Source: Gyrodactylus bullatarudis (taxonomy: Eukaryota; Platyhelminthes; Monogenea; Gyrodactylidea; Gyrodactylidae). From it: a stretch of 64,000 nucleotides of DNA. The notes beneath the pieces are model-generated. The model made no database searches, was not told the DNA's origin, and saw nothing but the letters and a program-made list of their open reading frames with translations. Location of the stretch: NCBI GenBank assembly GCA_012064415.1, contig SSNU01004331.1, forward strand, positions 206,135 through 270,134. The letters run 5' to 3'. Shown here in pieces: positions 46,091 to 61,000 of this stretch; within the stretch, counting starts at the first letter, position 1, and each line of letters opens with the position of its first letter. The position numbers were made by a program, and so were the translations under genes.

Positions 46091-49000
46091 ATGAACAGTG
46101 TAAAGGATTTCTTTGGCAACTTGGAACGCGACGTTGAACGTGGAATACAGACCCTGAGAAATAATATTCGCTTCTCTGTCAGCAGTCAGGATGAAGAACT
46201 TGCCAATAGCAAACAACAATCGAGTAAGTCTCCTTTTTCTGATTTTACCTTGACCCATTTAATTTTTATACCAAATCGTATGAATTTTTCATTATCTATC
46301 ACATAATAGGGTTAATGAAATCAACTGATTAGCTCTGATTAATTCTGTTCTCATCACATACTACTGAGAAATTTCAACAAGTGAACCACATTTCCATCTT
46401 TTACACTTATCATGTCATCGATCGATATTCACATGTTTTTATACTCCAATTCTCCTACTCTTTTGACTTGAACGGATTCCCCAATTTTCCTCACCCTGGA
46501 CTTGTACTTTATAAATGTAAGGGAGTTGTTTAGATTATTCCCCTTTTTCTGGCTGGCATTAGCAGAGATGATGCAAGGTAGTGAGATCATCTTCTTAAAT
46601 TTGGTAGAATGGATTAGACGTTTCTCCCTTCTTGATTTCTTTTGTGCAATGATGAGAAATAATAATATCTCTCTCAACCAGTGTATGTTTTCTTTTACTT
46701 CATTTTAAAAATTGAATTTTTCCTGAATGAATGGTGTGAGCTCAGTAAATGAGAGCAACTCCTTGTCAATTTCTTTCCTTTTTCAAGTTAATTCAAACGT
46801 ATTTCATCTCAGTCATCGACAAGTTTCCTCCAATTTATTCGCTTCACAAGTTGGAGGATAAATTCTTTCGCTGGATTCAAGTAATTCCCAATTTAACACC
46901 ATCTCGTACTTGATTGAATTTCTCTCAGAATCTTTTATATTAAAAGATTACCTTTTGTTTTTTTTCTCATCCTCTCAGCTACAAAAATTATTATGCATAG
47001 ATACAAAAACAAAAGGCAAAAAAAACCAAAAAAAGATTGAAATTAGCTAAAAGACACCGAATATTCTCCAGTAGAAGCAATTGAAAAGAAAGCTTACATA
47101 GGTATTGACTCTGCTAAATTTTCCTTTCAACTTTGTTAATGATGCTTGAAGAGGTTTGAGTTTATTATCTAGGCATACAAGCTACATAAGGATCAAAAAG
47201 TACATAGTTTTGGATAATAACCAAGTCGGATTGACAGGTACTTGAATCATTCTACTATAAATTAGTTGGTGTGTGTTCCCTCTCTATCTCTCTATCTATG
47301 CAAATTTGTTTTTTCCTTTGATTCAAGTTTATACATTTCCTTACATTGAAGGGAATATAAATTATATTATCTTCCCTCTTTTTGTATTATATTGCCATAC
47401 ATTGCCATATATTCAATGGAAACTAACAATAACAACTAATACTGCATTGTTATATCCGTTTTAAAAGTAGATAATTCTCATGTTATTCGAAAAAAATTGG
47501 AATCACTTTTAATTAAATTAAGCGAGAAAATCTGTCTCCCGATAACTTTCATGATTTGTCTACACAACACATGGATATTATCGTCTCGTCTAGAATGCTC
47601 CATTCCTCTCTTTTGGTTGTTTATCCCTTAAATTTACAGTTATTTAAACGCAAATATTTTCAGTCGGTTCATATATATTCTTCTCCAAAAATGGCTATCT
47701 TTAAAGCTTTAGCAGATAGAACTACATATTTGAATTCTACAGGTTTATATTACTCGATAAGAGTTATCTTACTTGTTATCTATGATACTATGAAATAATT
47801 TTTCATAAGAAAAACATTTTAAACAAGAATTAACTTTTTGAAAAAAATCAAATTTCTTTGAATTAGTAAAGCACGTGTTTGACGAATAATGCAACTGAGA
47901 TCTTTGCCTATTCCAGGAGATAAATAGATTTCCTATCGAAAGGGTGGCAAGCGAAGTGAATTAAATGATTGTGATAGGAATAATCCAGGGGGACTCATTA
48001 TTATTTCTTGAACTTTGGCCATCAGAAGTAGCCTAGCTCTAATTAGAGAATTTATTCATAAATAAATTCTTAAACCTGTTTTAAAGGACAAAATCTAGAA
48101 TGTCTCTCTATTATTAAATTTATCTAGACAATACTCATGTCATGTAAATCTGTGTGTATCATCTATAATCTCAACATTTTGTTTGGATGGCAATATTCAT
48201 TACATTACTTTTAATTGAGAGAAAAAATGAATAAATCTCTCATTTATAGAAGCATTAAACTGCATTTACCTTGTGTATACAGTACTACCCTTGTTAATAT
48301 GCAATGCATGCTGAATAGGAGCAATATAACCAGATTGTTCTTGTTCCCGGTAAATTTTATTCAATCCCCCTCGAATTAAATTATATTCTGCATACAAACA
48401 CACTCCATAGATTCTGTCCTTGTTAATTCTCATCATTAAATTTGTTGCAGAGCGACAGGCAAATGGAGGTTGGTAAAGAGTCTGGTCTAAGATACTTCTT
48501 AGAATAAGTAAAGCTCAAGTTGATTTTTACAAAAATCTCATAAATAAATCGAAAGATCTTTAGGAATCATGCTGCCTTCTTTTAGCATTTAAATACAAAA
48601 ATTCTGAATAAAACAAAATTTTAAAGATTTCCCTATCTTTTTGGACTTGGAACTGAGAATTTTTATTGATTTGAAAGTGGGTGAGGGTGGTAAAAATAAG
48701 AGTAGAAAACCAATTATGCTAAATTTTATCTGATGGTCCACTTCATTATCGTTTGGGAGTTAAATTTCGATCTCTTCGACTATTTTCACTAATTTAAAAT
48801 CGAATCTCTTGAAATTTAAGTGAAACTGGTCTTCTTGATGATGAAATACTTCTTTTGACCCCCCTGACTCTCAAACCAATAAAAATCTTGATCTCACTGC
48901 TCTTGATTTCATTTTGCCTCTCACCTCTGATAGCTACGATAAGCTTGATTTCCTGTTTCTATAATTCTTCTCACGTCCACATGCTTAGAAACTGGACAGG

Positions 49001-52000
49001 CAAGTGTCAGCAACTCTTGGAGAAGTCAAATAACTGGGATGAATCCCTGAACTATCTTGTTAATTTATTAATTATTTTAGTGCTAATTCCAAAAATCTCG
49101 CCAAATATTTTTTTAATAATAAGAAATAATTTAATTTCATTTAATAATTTCTCTATCCTTTTTTTCAGCGCTTGATATTTTACGGCTTTTGCATGGTCTT
49201 TCATATTTTATCCTTCAAGTTCCGACTCAAAGGTTCCATATGCGGAGAAAGTTCACTTTCAATCTTTCTGAAACTTATGTAGGTTGCATAAAGAATTTGA
49301 ATCATTCAAGTTACACCATTCAATAAGAGGGGAATTTTGAAATGAGAATAATTGATTCGAGGTAAAGAGTTGAAAATTATATTCATTTTCTTGGGGTGAT
49401 TTTTGGAATTAACCCATTATTTTATTATTATAGTCTTAGGAAACAATACTCATCTTGAGTATTCCTCTCTCTTTTTAACTGTTCTTTCCATGCGTCCCCT
49501 CATCAAAAGCGAAATAGACATCTTTCAACTTTCACTTTGTTTTCAGTCAAAAAATATTCCTTTGTAGAAAACAATAGAGGAACTCTCCCATGCATCTTGG
49601 ACAAACATTATTTTCTTAGACATTATTTCTTCTCTCCTTCATGTGTGTGTGTGTGTGAGTTTATGTTACTGATTGTCCAAATGAAAGTGGGAAGATATAC
49701 TATTTGATCTTCCTCTTTCGTTGTTGCTCCTTTTCATGTGAAATTAACTTTTTCTCCTTCCCGCTTCCGTTGAAATTTGAATATTTTCTTTCATTTCAAA
49801 TACACCCCATCGATCTACACAAGAAATATCAACTCTTTTCCCTCTAGTGTAAAGAAAATTCATGATCCATTAGAGAAGATTATCCATATTGACGAATTTC
49901 CTGGCCATTTTTTCAACACTTTTGTTAATCGTTTTCATGCTCAGTATCATGAGGAATCAAGTCTCGCATAGCCAGGATTTCTCGCCAGCCAAGATCCTAA
50001 TTAGGAGAGAAAGAGAGATGAGAAAAAAGAATGGCAAAAGCATAACTCTCTGACGTTCAGTTAACTTCTCGTTTCGTCAAGAGGGGATTTATTCAATTAA
50101 TCATAACTCTAGAAGATTTCTCTTGAGGATTTCCTTCCACGATGAGTGTGTAGTCTCTCTCTCTCTTTCGCTCCTCTCTACTGCCTTTTTTCATTCACGT
50201 TTGTTCATCTTACAAGGCCAGGAAAATGTCATACACACTACTCTCATACTCTGAGAGAGTACATTGAGTGGTTAATGTTTGTCCCCTATTGAGTATATCT
50301 GCACAAATACAAAAATCCTTTCAGAATATACTTGATAAGATGGATTTCAAATGAAACTACTAGGCAATTTCAACTCTTTATCATGGAAAAATCATTTTTT
50401 AATGAACTCATCAATAAAAACAAGCACAGGAGAGAGGATATCCATTAAAATTTACCTTCATTAGTACACACACACACACACATGGACAAATAAAAGGCCT
50501 GCCTGTCTAAATTGGAGTAATCTGAAAATGATACAATTATTTCCTCATTTGTCATAAGCCATCTAATTCTCCTTCCAAATGACAAAGGAAGAAGATCTGT
50601 TATCAAAAAATGATTAGCCTAATTACTCAGTTAGGCCCACCATGTAAATCAAGAACCTGATTCTTTACCGCCATTCTCAATATCATGTAAGACATCTTGT
50701 TGTGAATATCAACTGATTCAACTTATGAGGGTATAGTTCCCCCTTCTTCCCTCGGCCTATTAAATCTTGAGCTCACATCAGATTAGTTTAAAATATGAAC
50801 CTAATTGACATGAAGATGAGAATTTAATCTTTCTACAAAAGCTCAAAGTTGATGCAGTTGAATCATGATCATTTCTTCTTGAATTTCAAAACATTATTTT
50901 TTCCCTGACTATCCGATGAAAAGCATTGAGTTTTTTGTTTAAAATCTCAATTATGTTTTTATAACTAAGATGGGTTGTTCTGGGGGAGAATTGGATCAAA
51001 ATTGCTTAGATTTAATCCTTCTATTCATTACTTTATTGACAAAGTCAAGTATAGAGAGACAAATATTGAATGAACATTGATTTGGAAACTAGATACAGTC
51101 CAGTCTCCATTTCTCATCTCTTTGTATTGTCTCCTCTGTAATCTTCGGTAATCTACCTTTTTTCATCGTCTTTTTCTTTCTCCTAAAAATTCAATAAAAT
51201 TCCAGAGAGCCATCTTCTACGAGAGAGAATCATTACCTTACACTATCTTTCTCTATTACATAAAAGAATAACAAAGGTAATGAACAATATGGATAATAAA
51301 AATATCTCTACATATTCTCCTCCACGAAATATCATCTTCTGTCCTCCCTCCTTTACAACTCATCAGATTATTTTGCTTGAGATGTGTTTTGACAAATTCC
51401 CCTCGACATTTTTGCTCTATCGACATTCCCTCTTTCGAATTGATGCACAAAGGCATGTTTTCTCTTCTTTTTCTTCTGCATCAGTTGTTGACATTCTCTT
51501 TCTTTCTTGCTTTCTCACTTTAGATACAGCTTAATATTCTCTTGTTGTTATAATTAGGGCCTCAAAAAGTCCTAAAAAGTCTATTTTTCCTAAGGATACT
51601 GTGGCTCCGAGGATAAAAAAAATTATTTAACATGATCCAGATCAAAGTTATAAACTCTTAGATCGGTCTTATGATAAAATCTTAAAAAGTTTAGGGTCCA
51701 AATTTTTAGGTCTTAAAACGCAATTATCAATTTTGAGACTGAACTTAACAAAATCAAACAAAGAGTGCAATGTGCTTGTTTCCCATTGGTAGATTTACGC
51801 ATAATTTTGTATATGATATGCTTTCACACCATATATAATGTATATCATACATGAAACCATATACATTTATATGATATTGGTATATGATATTGACCAATCA
51901 GAATCGTTCTTTCCATATCGATATTAAATTTTTTTTGGTTTTCCACGTTAAATGGAATACAACATGATAAGATCGAGAGTAATTCTCTGTCAAAATTTTA

Positions 52001-55000
52001 ATATTTTTAAAATTAAATATTAGTTTTACTTATAAGTAGTTTAACTATTATCTGTGAAATTTTATAGGTCTTAATTTAAGACCTAATGTTGGGAAATATC
52101 ATTTTAAGGTCTTAAAAAATGATTTTAGCGTTCTGAAACTTGAGGCCCTAGTTATAATCTCTAATACTGATTCAAAATCCAGAGTCTAGTGGGATAGCAA
52201 CTCAGGCGGTATATTTCTCGAAAAAGATGGCGAAAATTACATTATCGCTATCTATAGAATACATTACCTGATATGAATGGGTCAGAATATTTCGGCCAAA
52301 GTTCAGTGAAGAAGTATTGAGACTAATTCGTATTAAATTTCTACTCATCATTTCCATGAAATAATAAACTTGGCTATTTCACGGAATGCTTATTTTTATA
52401 AATCCCCCCCCTAACCTAATTTTCTTCACAGAAAAAATTACACTAATCTATTATACTCTTTCAGCTTGTATTACAGTTCCTTAGATTGAGCTGAATCTAT
52501 AGATCATTTATGATTACAAGAAAAAGATTATATTCAATGTGCAGATATTTCGTTCGTTATCAGTTTATTTTTCCCCTTCAGTTTTGACATTTTTTTCACA
52601 AGTCTTTTTTTGACAATGTAAAAAGTATCTTGATAATTATATATTCCTTCGTGGATTGTTTACTTTTATAACAGTACCAGTAGTAATAATATTCTGTATT
52701 AATAGTGCAGAAAAGTCTCGATTCCATCCTGAATCTGCATGTGTGAAATCGATCTACATTCATTCGAGTGAATTCATAGAAATAAATTTATTTCTTCTTC
52801 TAGTAAAATTTAATGAATTATTATTATTATTATCATCCTCATAGTAGTAGTAGCAATAGTATTGATTTCGAAAAATAATACTCTTTCAACAACGTACAGC
52901 TGATATTTTCCCATAACATGATTCTGAAGAGAAAAATGTACTTCTTTTCATATTCATTCCCCTCTTCGACTGTAGGCAAATCATTCACAATACATTGGCA
53001 TGCAAATTAATTGATTAAGGACCGCCTCTCGCTCGCTCTCTCTTTTGTATCAACAAGAACTGATTAATTGATGAAGACGACTATCATTGTATAGAATTAT
53101 CACTTCGAGCAACTGTAATTGAATTTTTATGCTTATTTTCGAGAGAATAACAGTAGGATGTCTATCACTTGTATAAAGCCGGATCCTTAATTTCTATGAA
53201 TTTATAATGTATTTTTCAAGTACATTCCCACTCTAAATTCTATGATGAGGCTGGGACCCTGGTGCAGGGGGGCTGTCCTACCTAACAGATACATTAAAAA
53301 ATATTTTAAAATGATTTCTACTTTGAAGTAGACACACAAATCAAATTTTATTTGTTCGGTATTGATTTCATTAGACGACTTAAGTTATCCAACAAATAGC
53401 ATTCAAAGTATTCAAGTTTTCATTAGAGAGTGTCTCTCTTGAAATTCAATAGTTCTTTGATTGTTTTTTCTCATTGTCTGAAACTTTGTACATTCCACAC
53501 AGTTTAATGGATGTCTTGTCCGCATAATCTTGTGATATCTCAATGTTATTATTATATATGAATACTTCTTGTGATTCTTGTGGAGATTAGTAGCATATGC
53601 TTCCTTAACAATTTGTGAGACTTGAATTTATTCATTTCTCATGCTCAAGATGACATGTTATGTTTCTCTCAGCAGATACGTACATATTCCTATATGATGA
53701 AATGATACTCCTCATGAAAGAGTCTACAATAAAGGGAAGCATTATAAAACATATCCATTCATATGGAATAACTCAATTCATCTAGAAGAATATTTCTTTA
53801 CTCAGAGAATCATACGAAGGGGAGTATATATTATAAATCTTTGAGAGAATAAAAAAAATTTACATACGACACATGCCAATGGAATAAAGAGAAGAGGATT
53901 AACCTCTCTTCTTTCCTTGAAAATTGCAAGAGTTTCCTCTTCTCAATCACGAAAACATTCATTAATAAATCCTTCGATTGTATTATTTGATCAACTAGCC
54001 AGTGTATTTGATATAAATAAAGAAACACACATCAAATATTTCATTTCGGTTTCAACTGGATCAATATTTGCGTAAACAATGTGATTCCTTCTTCTCTAGC
54101 TAGCCAAAAAATAAGTTTACCACACATTGCTATTCCTATTCCGAATTTCATTCAATTGATATTCTAGTATCTTTTCACAGGAGGAGATTTTTTTTCTATT
54201 TGGGAATAAGGATTTACTCAAAATTAGGGTCACATGTGTTGTTTGCCTGTGTTACGGAAAGCATGGAGATAAAAACGTGTCATCATAATCATCATGTTTC
54301 GAATTGTATCATTTTCTATCTCACGATCGATTTTCCCAACAGGTATACTAGAAAAAATGTCTTTTAAATCTCCTTATGAACACATGTGGAAAGAATTTTA
54401 TCACTTTTAGAATTCTTTTTTTAAACACTCAAAAAACACTATAAATGTTTTTTTGGTTAAAACTAATGATTTTATGAAAGAATTGTTACCATTAGTTTTT
54501 GATCAATCAAATTTTTGTAAATAATATTATACATACATGATCATCAATGTTGAAACAATGGGAGGGTGAGCGGATGTATTAGAGAAAAGGAGATCATTTG
54601 AGCCAATGAAATTCGAGGATGAGGAAACCAATCAGGTGTACACACACACAAACACCCTCTCTATCTCTTTCTCTTGCTTTAATATGAAAATTTAAATTCT
54701 TTCATTCATACATTACAAATCTCCAAGAGGATTACTATAGTTTCCGCAAGACCCTCTTTCTTTTCGTCTTCGATTGTGGAAATACAGTACCCTTTTTTTA
54801 ATATCTGGACTAATTTTTCAATTCAACTGGCAGAATAAATTCATACCCCCTTGATACTCTTGTCAGTATGGCATCTATATTCAAAAACTTGATCGACATT
54901 CCCCGGAGAATGAGTGACAGTCGGTTATTATTCTCATCAAAGATTTTCATTAACAGTGAGTCGCCATTTCTAAAAAAAACTTCATCTCAATTCGCACGCT

Positions 55001-58000
55001 CAAAGAGCAAGGAGAGTTTTGATACAAAAGAAGAACTAACGACCAATGGGAGGGGATAAACTCTTCTCTCTTTACTTCATGCCACATTGAATAACTTGGG
55101 ATTATAGAAGGGAATACTTTTCATATTTTTTTCCAAATAATGTCACGAATCTTGAATTGAAATCTCTGATACGATACAATAAAGGCTAGAGAAATCTAAA
55201 TATAGATCAAGAGTTGGCTTTCGAAATACGTACGCATTTCACAAAAGGACGGATTTCCTTCACATTTGGATTCTGGTTCTTATTTTGAATAAATTCCCTC
55301 TAATTACCAGATTGAGGATCAATACTGAGGAGAGGTTGTGTGATTGCGAAATTGATCACTGGTCATTCTATTCATTATTTGGAGTACACACCCAACAGAG
55401 TGAATTATTCCAATGGTTAGCTAGTATCATCTAAATCATCCTTATTTAATATACATACAAGGAATTTGATTAAATAGAAGAAAAAAAACAGATACAGATA
55501 ATCATGGTAATGTAATGATGGCTAAAAAAATTGGCTACAAAAAAAAACAGCCCAAGGGGCCTCTCTTCCTCCTTATGCGTGTGTTTGTTCATGAGTATAG
55601 ATTAGAGTAGTTGTTGTACCAGGAATATGGTGATAATAAAATGCAAATATTCACTCTTCTTACTCAGAAGTAAATTGTCCGGTGAGTGGGAATGATCCTT
55701 GAGACTGAAGACTCTTTCCTTAAATGTAGGAAATTTCATAATTTCTTCCGCCTACTGTAGTCTGGTCCGGAAAACAGGCTAGATTTCCATCTAATTTGTA
55801 ATGTACCTAAAACTAACATTTCCTTTCGTTTTTGTTCGCAAAATGAATCTCTCTCAAGTGCCATTGTCGGCAACAGGACTCTCATTTAGTTTGCAACAAC
55901 TGCTGTGTCCATTTCTAGGACAGACTTACAGTTGTTCGCTGTAATACATCTTTCCTTCTCTTCCTTGAATGATTATGCAATTTAGTATGTAATTAATTAG
56001 TATGTAGTATGTTTCTCACATTCCCACACGAGGAATTCCAGGAAATCGAATTTGATAAGGAATATCCCCTTGTCATTTCATAATTTCCAATAATTCTATA
56101 GAGTGAGAGTGAGAGGAAAGAGGGAAGATGGACAGAATGATCCACTGAGCTGTGGAGGACGAGAGGAAATGAAAAGATATCCAAGATAACTCTGGAGAGG
56201 AATAAAGAATAATCCTAAAGATAAAGAAGACAGAGAAGTTTCTTGAAACTTGAGAATTTCATTTCCTGTTTAAATCTTTGATTCCTCTCTAGATTCCACA
56301 CTGACATCATGTCTTTTACAGGTTATCTTTTGAGCATTCATTGAATATTTTTGGTTCCTAAAATGGGAAAAATAACAAACAAATGATAATAGTTCAAGAT
56401 TGACAAACCAGTCGTGAATTAAACTAGGAGAGTTTGAAAAATGGAAATTTCTTATCTGATTCCTATGCAGTGCACACTGTTTCATGGATGTAGATTCAGG
56501 AATTCTCTTGGAATTATTCTCCTATCATCATCATCAAAAAGATTAATGTCTTTAAAGAGAATTGACGTTTGAGATTAAGTTTGGTAGAGTAACTGGGATG
56601 ATTCTCTTTCCAAATCCTACATAAATAATGAAATTTTTCTATCATGTCTCACTACTGATGAACCAAACATCTCTTTTTTTCTTACATTCACAAATAAAAT
56701 TTCCAAAAGTCCTACACGATGAAATTAATTCTCTCTTTTACCATTTCTAGGTATGCCAAGGAATAATGTGAATCGTCGTCTAAGTGGTAAGTTGACATAA
56801 TCACTATTCAACATGACTCTTTTATTAATAATCTCATAATTATTTCAATTGGTCAATTTTTAAAGTACAAGTATTATTCAAACCCCAAGAGCATCTTTTT
56901 AGTTGACTCATTCTTGGGAATGTGCAAGAGATGTGTAATTTCTGCAGGGTGTGGTCATTAGTACTAACCTAAATGTAACTTGGTTTCAGGGCTAACAAAC
57001 ATCAATCTCGATAACCAGGTTCTTTTTAATTGTGCTTTTATTACTTTATTTCTTGTGAAGTAATGAAATTTTAATCAAGAATGTATTGATCATCTCTAGA
57101 ACTAGAGAAGTAGAGTTTCAGATAAAGTTACTCATGATACTCTTGGTCAACGTCTTTAACCTTGTTCCATATCTGCAAGGCAATACAAGTGTATAAATAT
57201 AGTCTTGATATTTTGGTTAGGCAAGACGAGGGAGAGAGAATCACTCTTTCTTCTTAATTATAGTCTTGCTCACGATCTTCACATTCCCCAACTCTCTTTT
57301 AGTGAAAATACTCTTCATCATAGAGGGAGGGAGAGAAAGAGACATCCATTCCACCCCTTCTCCATTCTACACCAGCTAACTAACTGAGTATAGTTCTAAC
57401 TAGCAATAGTAGGGAGTCCAATTGTATAGAGAGATCAGTAGAAATTGTGGTGGGAAATCATGAGGCAGAAATATTTATTATCATCAAGAATGACCAAAGA
57501 AGAAAAAGAGGATGGTAGAGGTATGGAATTAGTTTTTAAAATAATGGAGAAAATAAAAATAAGACACTCAAAGGGAAATCAATCAATGTTCCTTTCTCCC
57601 TCACTCTTATCCTCGGTATATAATTACGTGTTTTTTTGTGGAATAAATAAATATGTGTGGGATAAAACATATTTTCTAGACGTTTCTCTCCCCAAAGGCC
57701 TGATTGTTTGAAAGAAATAAAAAAGAATGAAAAAACCCCCACATTGCATCTGATCCTAAATCGAAAAGATTTATTCTCCACTAATCTCGAAAGATTTCAT
57801 GATCTTGAAGGAGGAAGGGGTGGATTGAGAATATTCTCAATAATTCAAGGGACAGACAAGTGGTCAAAAGACTCTTGACTGTCCTCAGAGACGATGACCA
57901 CGATGATATAATCGATTGAATCTGTAAATGAATTTGCCAAAAGAATTGTATAGATGAATCTTCTTTTCCCACTGCATAATATTAGTTGGGTCAATTTCTG

Positions 58001-61000
58001 CTCCAAGGGGAACTCTCCAATGCATCTTCAACAACACAACGCTCACACACACATTTGGATTTCATTTTATCATAAAATTTTATTACGTCTACTCTCTCTC
58101 TCTCCTCTCTCTTGTTTTTACAGTTTGTTGGGAAAATAAAACAAAAATTTGAAAACTGCGTATTTTCTCTACACACGTTCCCTTTTGAGTGTATTAGTGG
58201 ATGTGTGCGGTTAGACTTGGACAGAGCAAACTAGGGGTGCAATCAAAATGAAGCTCATTGAGTATCAATCGATTAATGATTTTATTAATTTTAGAATTCT
58301 CCTTCTGTATTAATAATATTAAAAGTTTTACATCCTGTATTAATTTCTACTGATATTATTTAATTAATTAATTAATTATGGAGGGAATAAATCTGGATAA
58401 ATGCTGGAGGACTTGTCAATTCTAATTATTGTCAAAGTTTATAGACTTGGATAATTTCAACGACTCTGTAATTACTCTGTCATGTTAATTTAAAGAAAAG
58501 CATTGTACATCAATTTCACTACACCTGAATGAATCTACACACACGCACAGTCATGCAGAAATTAAAACTCCTAAGAACTGCTCCTCCTTGTAGACAGGAG
58601 TGTAAACTTTTGCTAATGATGGCCAAATTATTCTGTATAGATAATTTATTTTTCTCTCCTTGTAGTTGCTGCTGAAAGTTTTGATCCAGCCAAGGAAAGC
58701 GATGATGACTTTGAGGAGAAACGATGCATTGTGCCCAAAACCGACAGTCAACGGGGACGTCTTATGCAAGCAGTCAATGGAATCCTTTTATTCAAATGTC
58801 TTGACGAGGTAAAAGAAAAACTCATTTTATCCCTTCCCTATTGATGATTGGGGAGAAATTACTATGAATTTTTGTTCTTTTCTCAAACAAATTCATTTCT
58901 AAGATTTTGGGATTAATGAGATTTTCATTTCTTGAAATATTTTATTTCTTTCTCTTAATATGAGAGATTTTGTGACACTTGTGGGAAGAAATTTTTCCCC
59001 AAACTAGTTCAGTTTTTCATCCAAAAATAACATATTTGACTTTAGGATATAATCCCATAAAATTATTTCAATGAATTCTAATAAATCCATTCATGGGGTA
59101 GATTCAAGTAATTTCAACTACATCCATGACTTATTGGTTTCTTTACATTAAAAATTGAAGAAAAAGATATATCAGTGGTATCACTTTAAAAATGATAAGA
59201 GTTAAATAACTGAATGAAAATAATAATTTACAAATATGAAAGAAATAGTAAAAGTTTTAGAAATAAGAATAAATGCAATTTACATTTACAGAGTCAAATA
59301 GCTCAGATTATCGATGCTATGATGGAGTTAAAAGTGAACACTGGTGACTTGGTCATTGAACAGGGCCAAGATGGTGACAATTTTTATGTGATTGAAAAGT
59401 AAGCGATTATAAACTTTTATCTATGTAACTTTAATTCTTTCATCTTTGGTCTCTTTCATAAAATCTCCTTATCTCATGGAACCATAAAATAGATGTATTT
59501 TCTGTATCAAAATCTATTAGTATTATCGTAATAATAATTCTCGACCAATTTATCATGTGGAATCTGCATGTAATTTTATCTATCTAATGATAATCCAACC
59601 ATAAAATACATCCTCAAATGTTCCAAACAGAGATTGAATGGCCAAATCAATAGACAATTATTTATTCATTTAATAAATGCCCAAATTAACTCACTCATAC
59701 ACAATAATGCACTGTTTATGTAGATTTGAGTATTAAATTTATTGATACACCATGAGTATATATATATTTGGACAAATGGGATATTATTACAACTACAACT
59801 GGATTGTGTAAGACACAATGTGTACTTCTCGGGATAACAATTACTGGGTCTATTATTTCCTAATGCTATCCCGAACAGGATCATCATTTGAATACGGTAG
59901 ATGAAATTACTAACTGTTCTGCAGTAGAGTTCCTTGTGGAAATCATAAAAATATCTTTTTTCATTGTATTATGAATCTTGTAATAAATGTATGTGTAATT
60001 TTTTCTCATATCCATTAGGGTAATACAAATTTATTCAATTTTACACAACAATGTTGATTTTTAAACAGAGAAAAATTCATCTTTGAAAATTAAAATAAAA
60101 AATTCTCATGTTCTGATATATAAAATCCCATTTTTGTTACCCATACATTTTTTCAGCAAGTGAAAAAAGTCCTATTTTTATTTGCCATTTCATAAAAGCT
60201 TTGTAGCAAGTTGAAAGATTTTCATTTAGTTTATATGGGGTAAAAATGCTTAATCTTCAAAATGAGATTAAAGCGATGAAAATTCTGATGAAAGGATTTG
60301 ATTTTCTCTAGTACTTATTCTCCATCTATTCCATAAATTTCAGGGGTAAATTTGATATATATGTGAAAAATACAAAATCAGACAAGGAGGATATGGGCAA
60401 GAAGATTGGAAGTTATGCCGACAGTGGGTCCTTTGGCGAATTGGCCCTCATGTATAATACCCCGAGAGCAGCTACAATTGTGGCTACATCTCCAGGAATT
60501 TTATGGGTAACTACTAATAAACCTCTCATGTTACCATTTCATCCTTCATATACTCACTCACCCTCTTAGGTTATGGACCGTGTAACATTTAGAAGAATTG
60601 TACTAAAAGCAGCATTCCAAAAGAGACAGTATTACGAGAATCTCCTCGAATCAGTTCCAATGTTATCAGAACTATCCCCATATGAAAGGACCAATGTTGC
60701 TGATGCCCTGATTAGGAAGACGTTTAGTGATGGAGATCGACTCATCTCCCAGAATGAACCTGGTAATGAATTATACTTTGTCGAGGATGGCACAGTCAAG
60801 ATTACAATCAAAAAGGTTTGTTAACTAATGAATAGTGCAGCACCTATACATAAAGGTTACTAGAAATATTTCGTTCTAGGTGCTTAGGTAATATATCCCA
60901 CAGGAACATCTTATTTGGTAATGGATTAGCCCATGTCGCTGAATGTTACAGCTTACTAATGGATCCCACCGAGACTAGTACGAAAGAAACTCACAAAACA

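Noticed and set aside
56988..57016. 29-nt exon-like segment between PKA-RII exons
   Set aside because: Flanked by ttcag and gttctt, but 29 nt would break the frame between the inhibitor microexon and the next exon.
58357..58378. TTAA tetranucleotide run as a possible regulatory site
   Set aside because: Simple microsatellite in AT-rich intron; nothing points to function.
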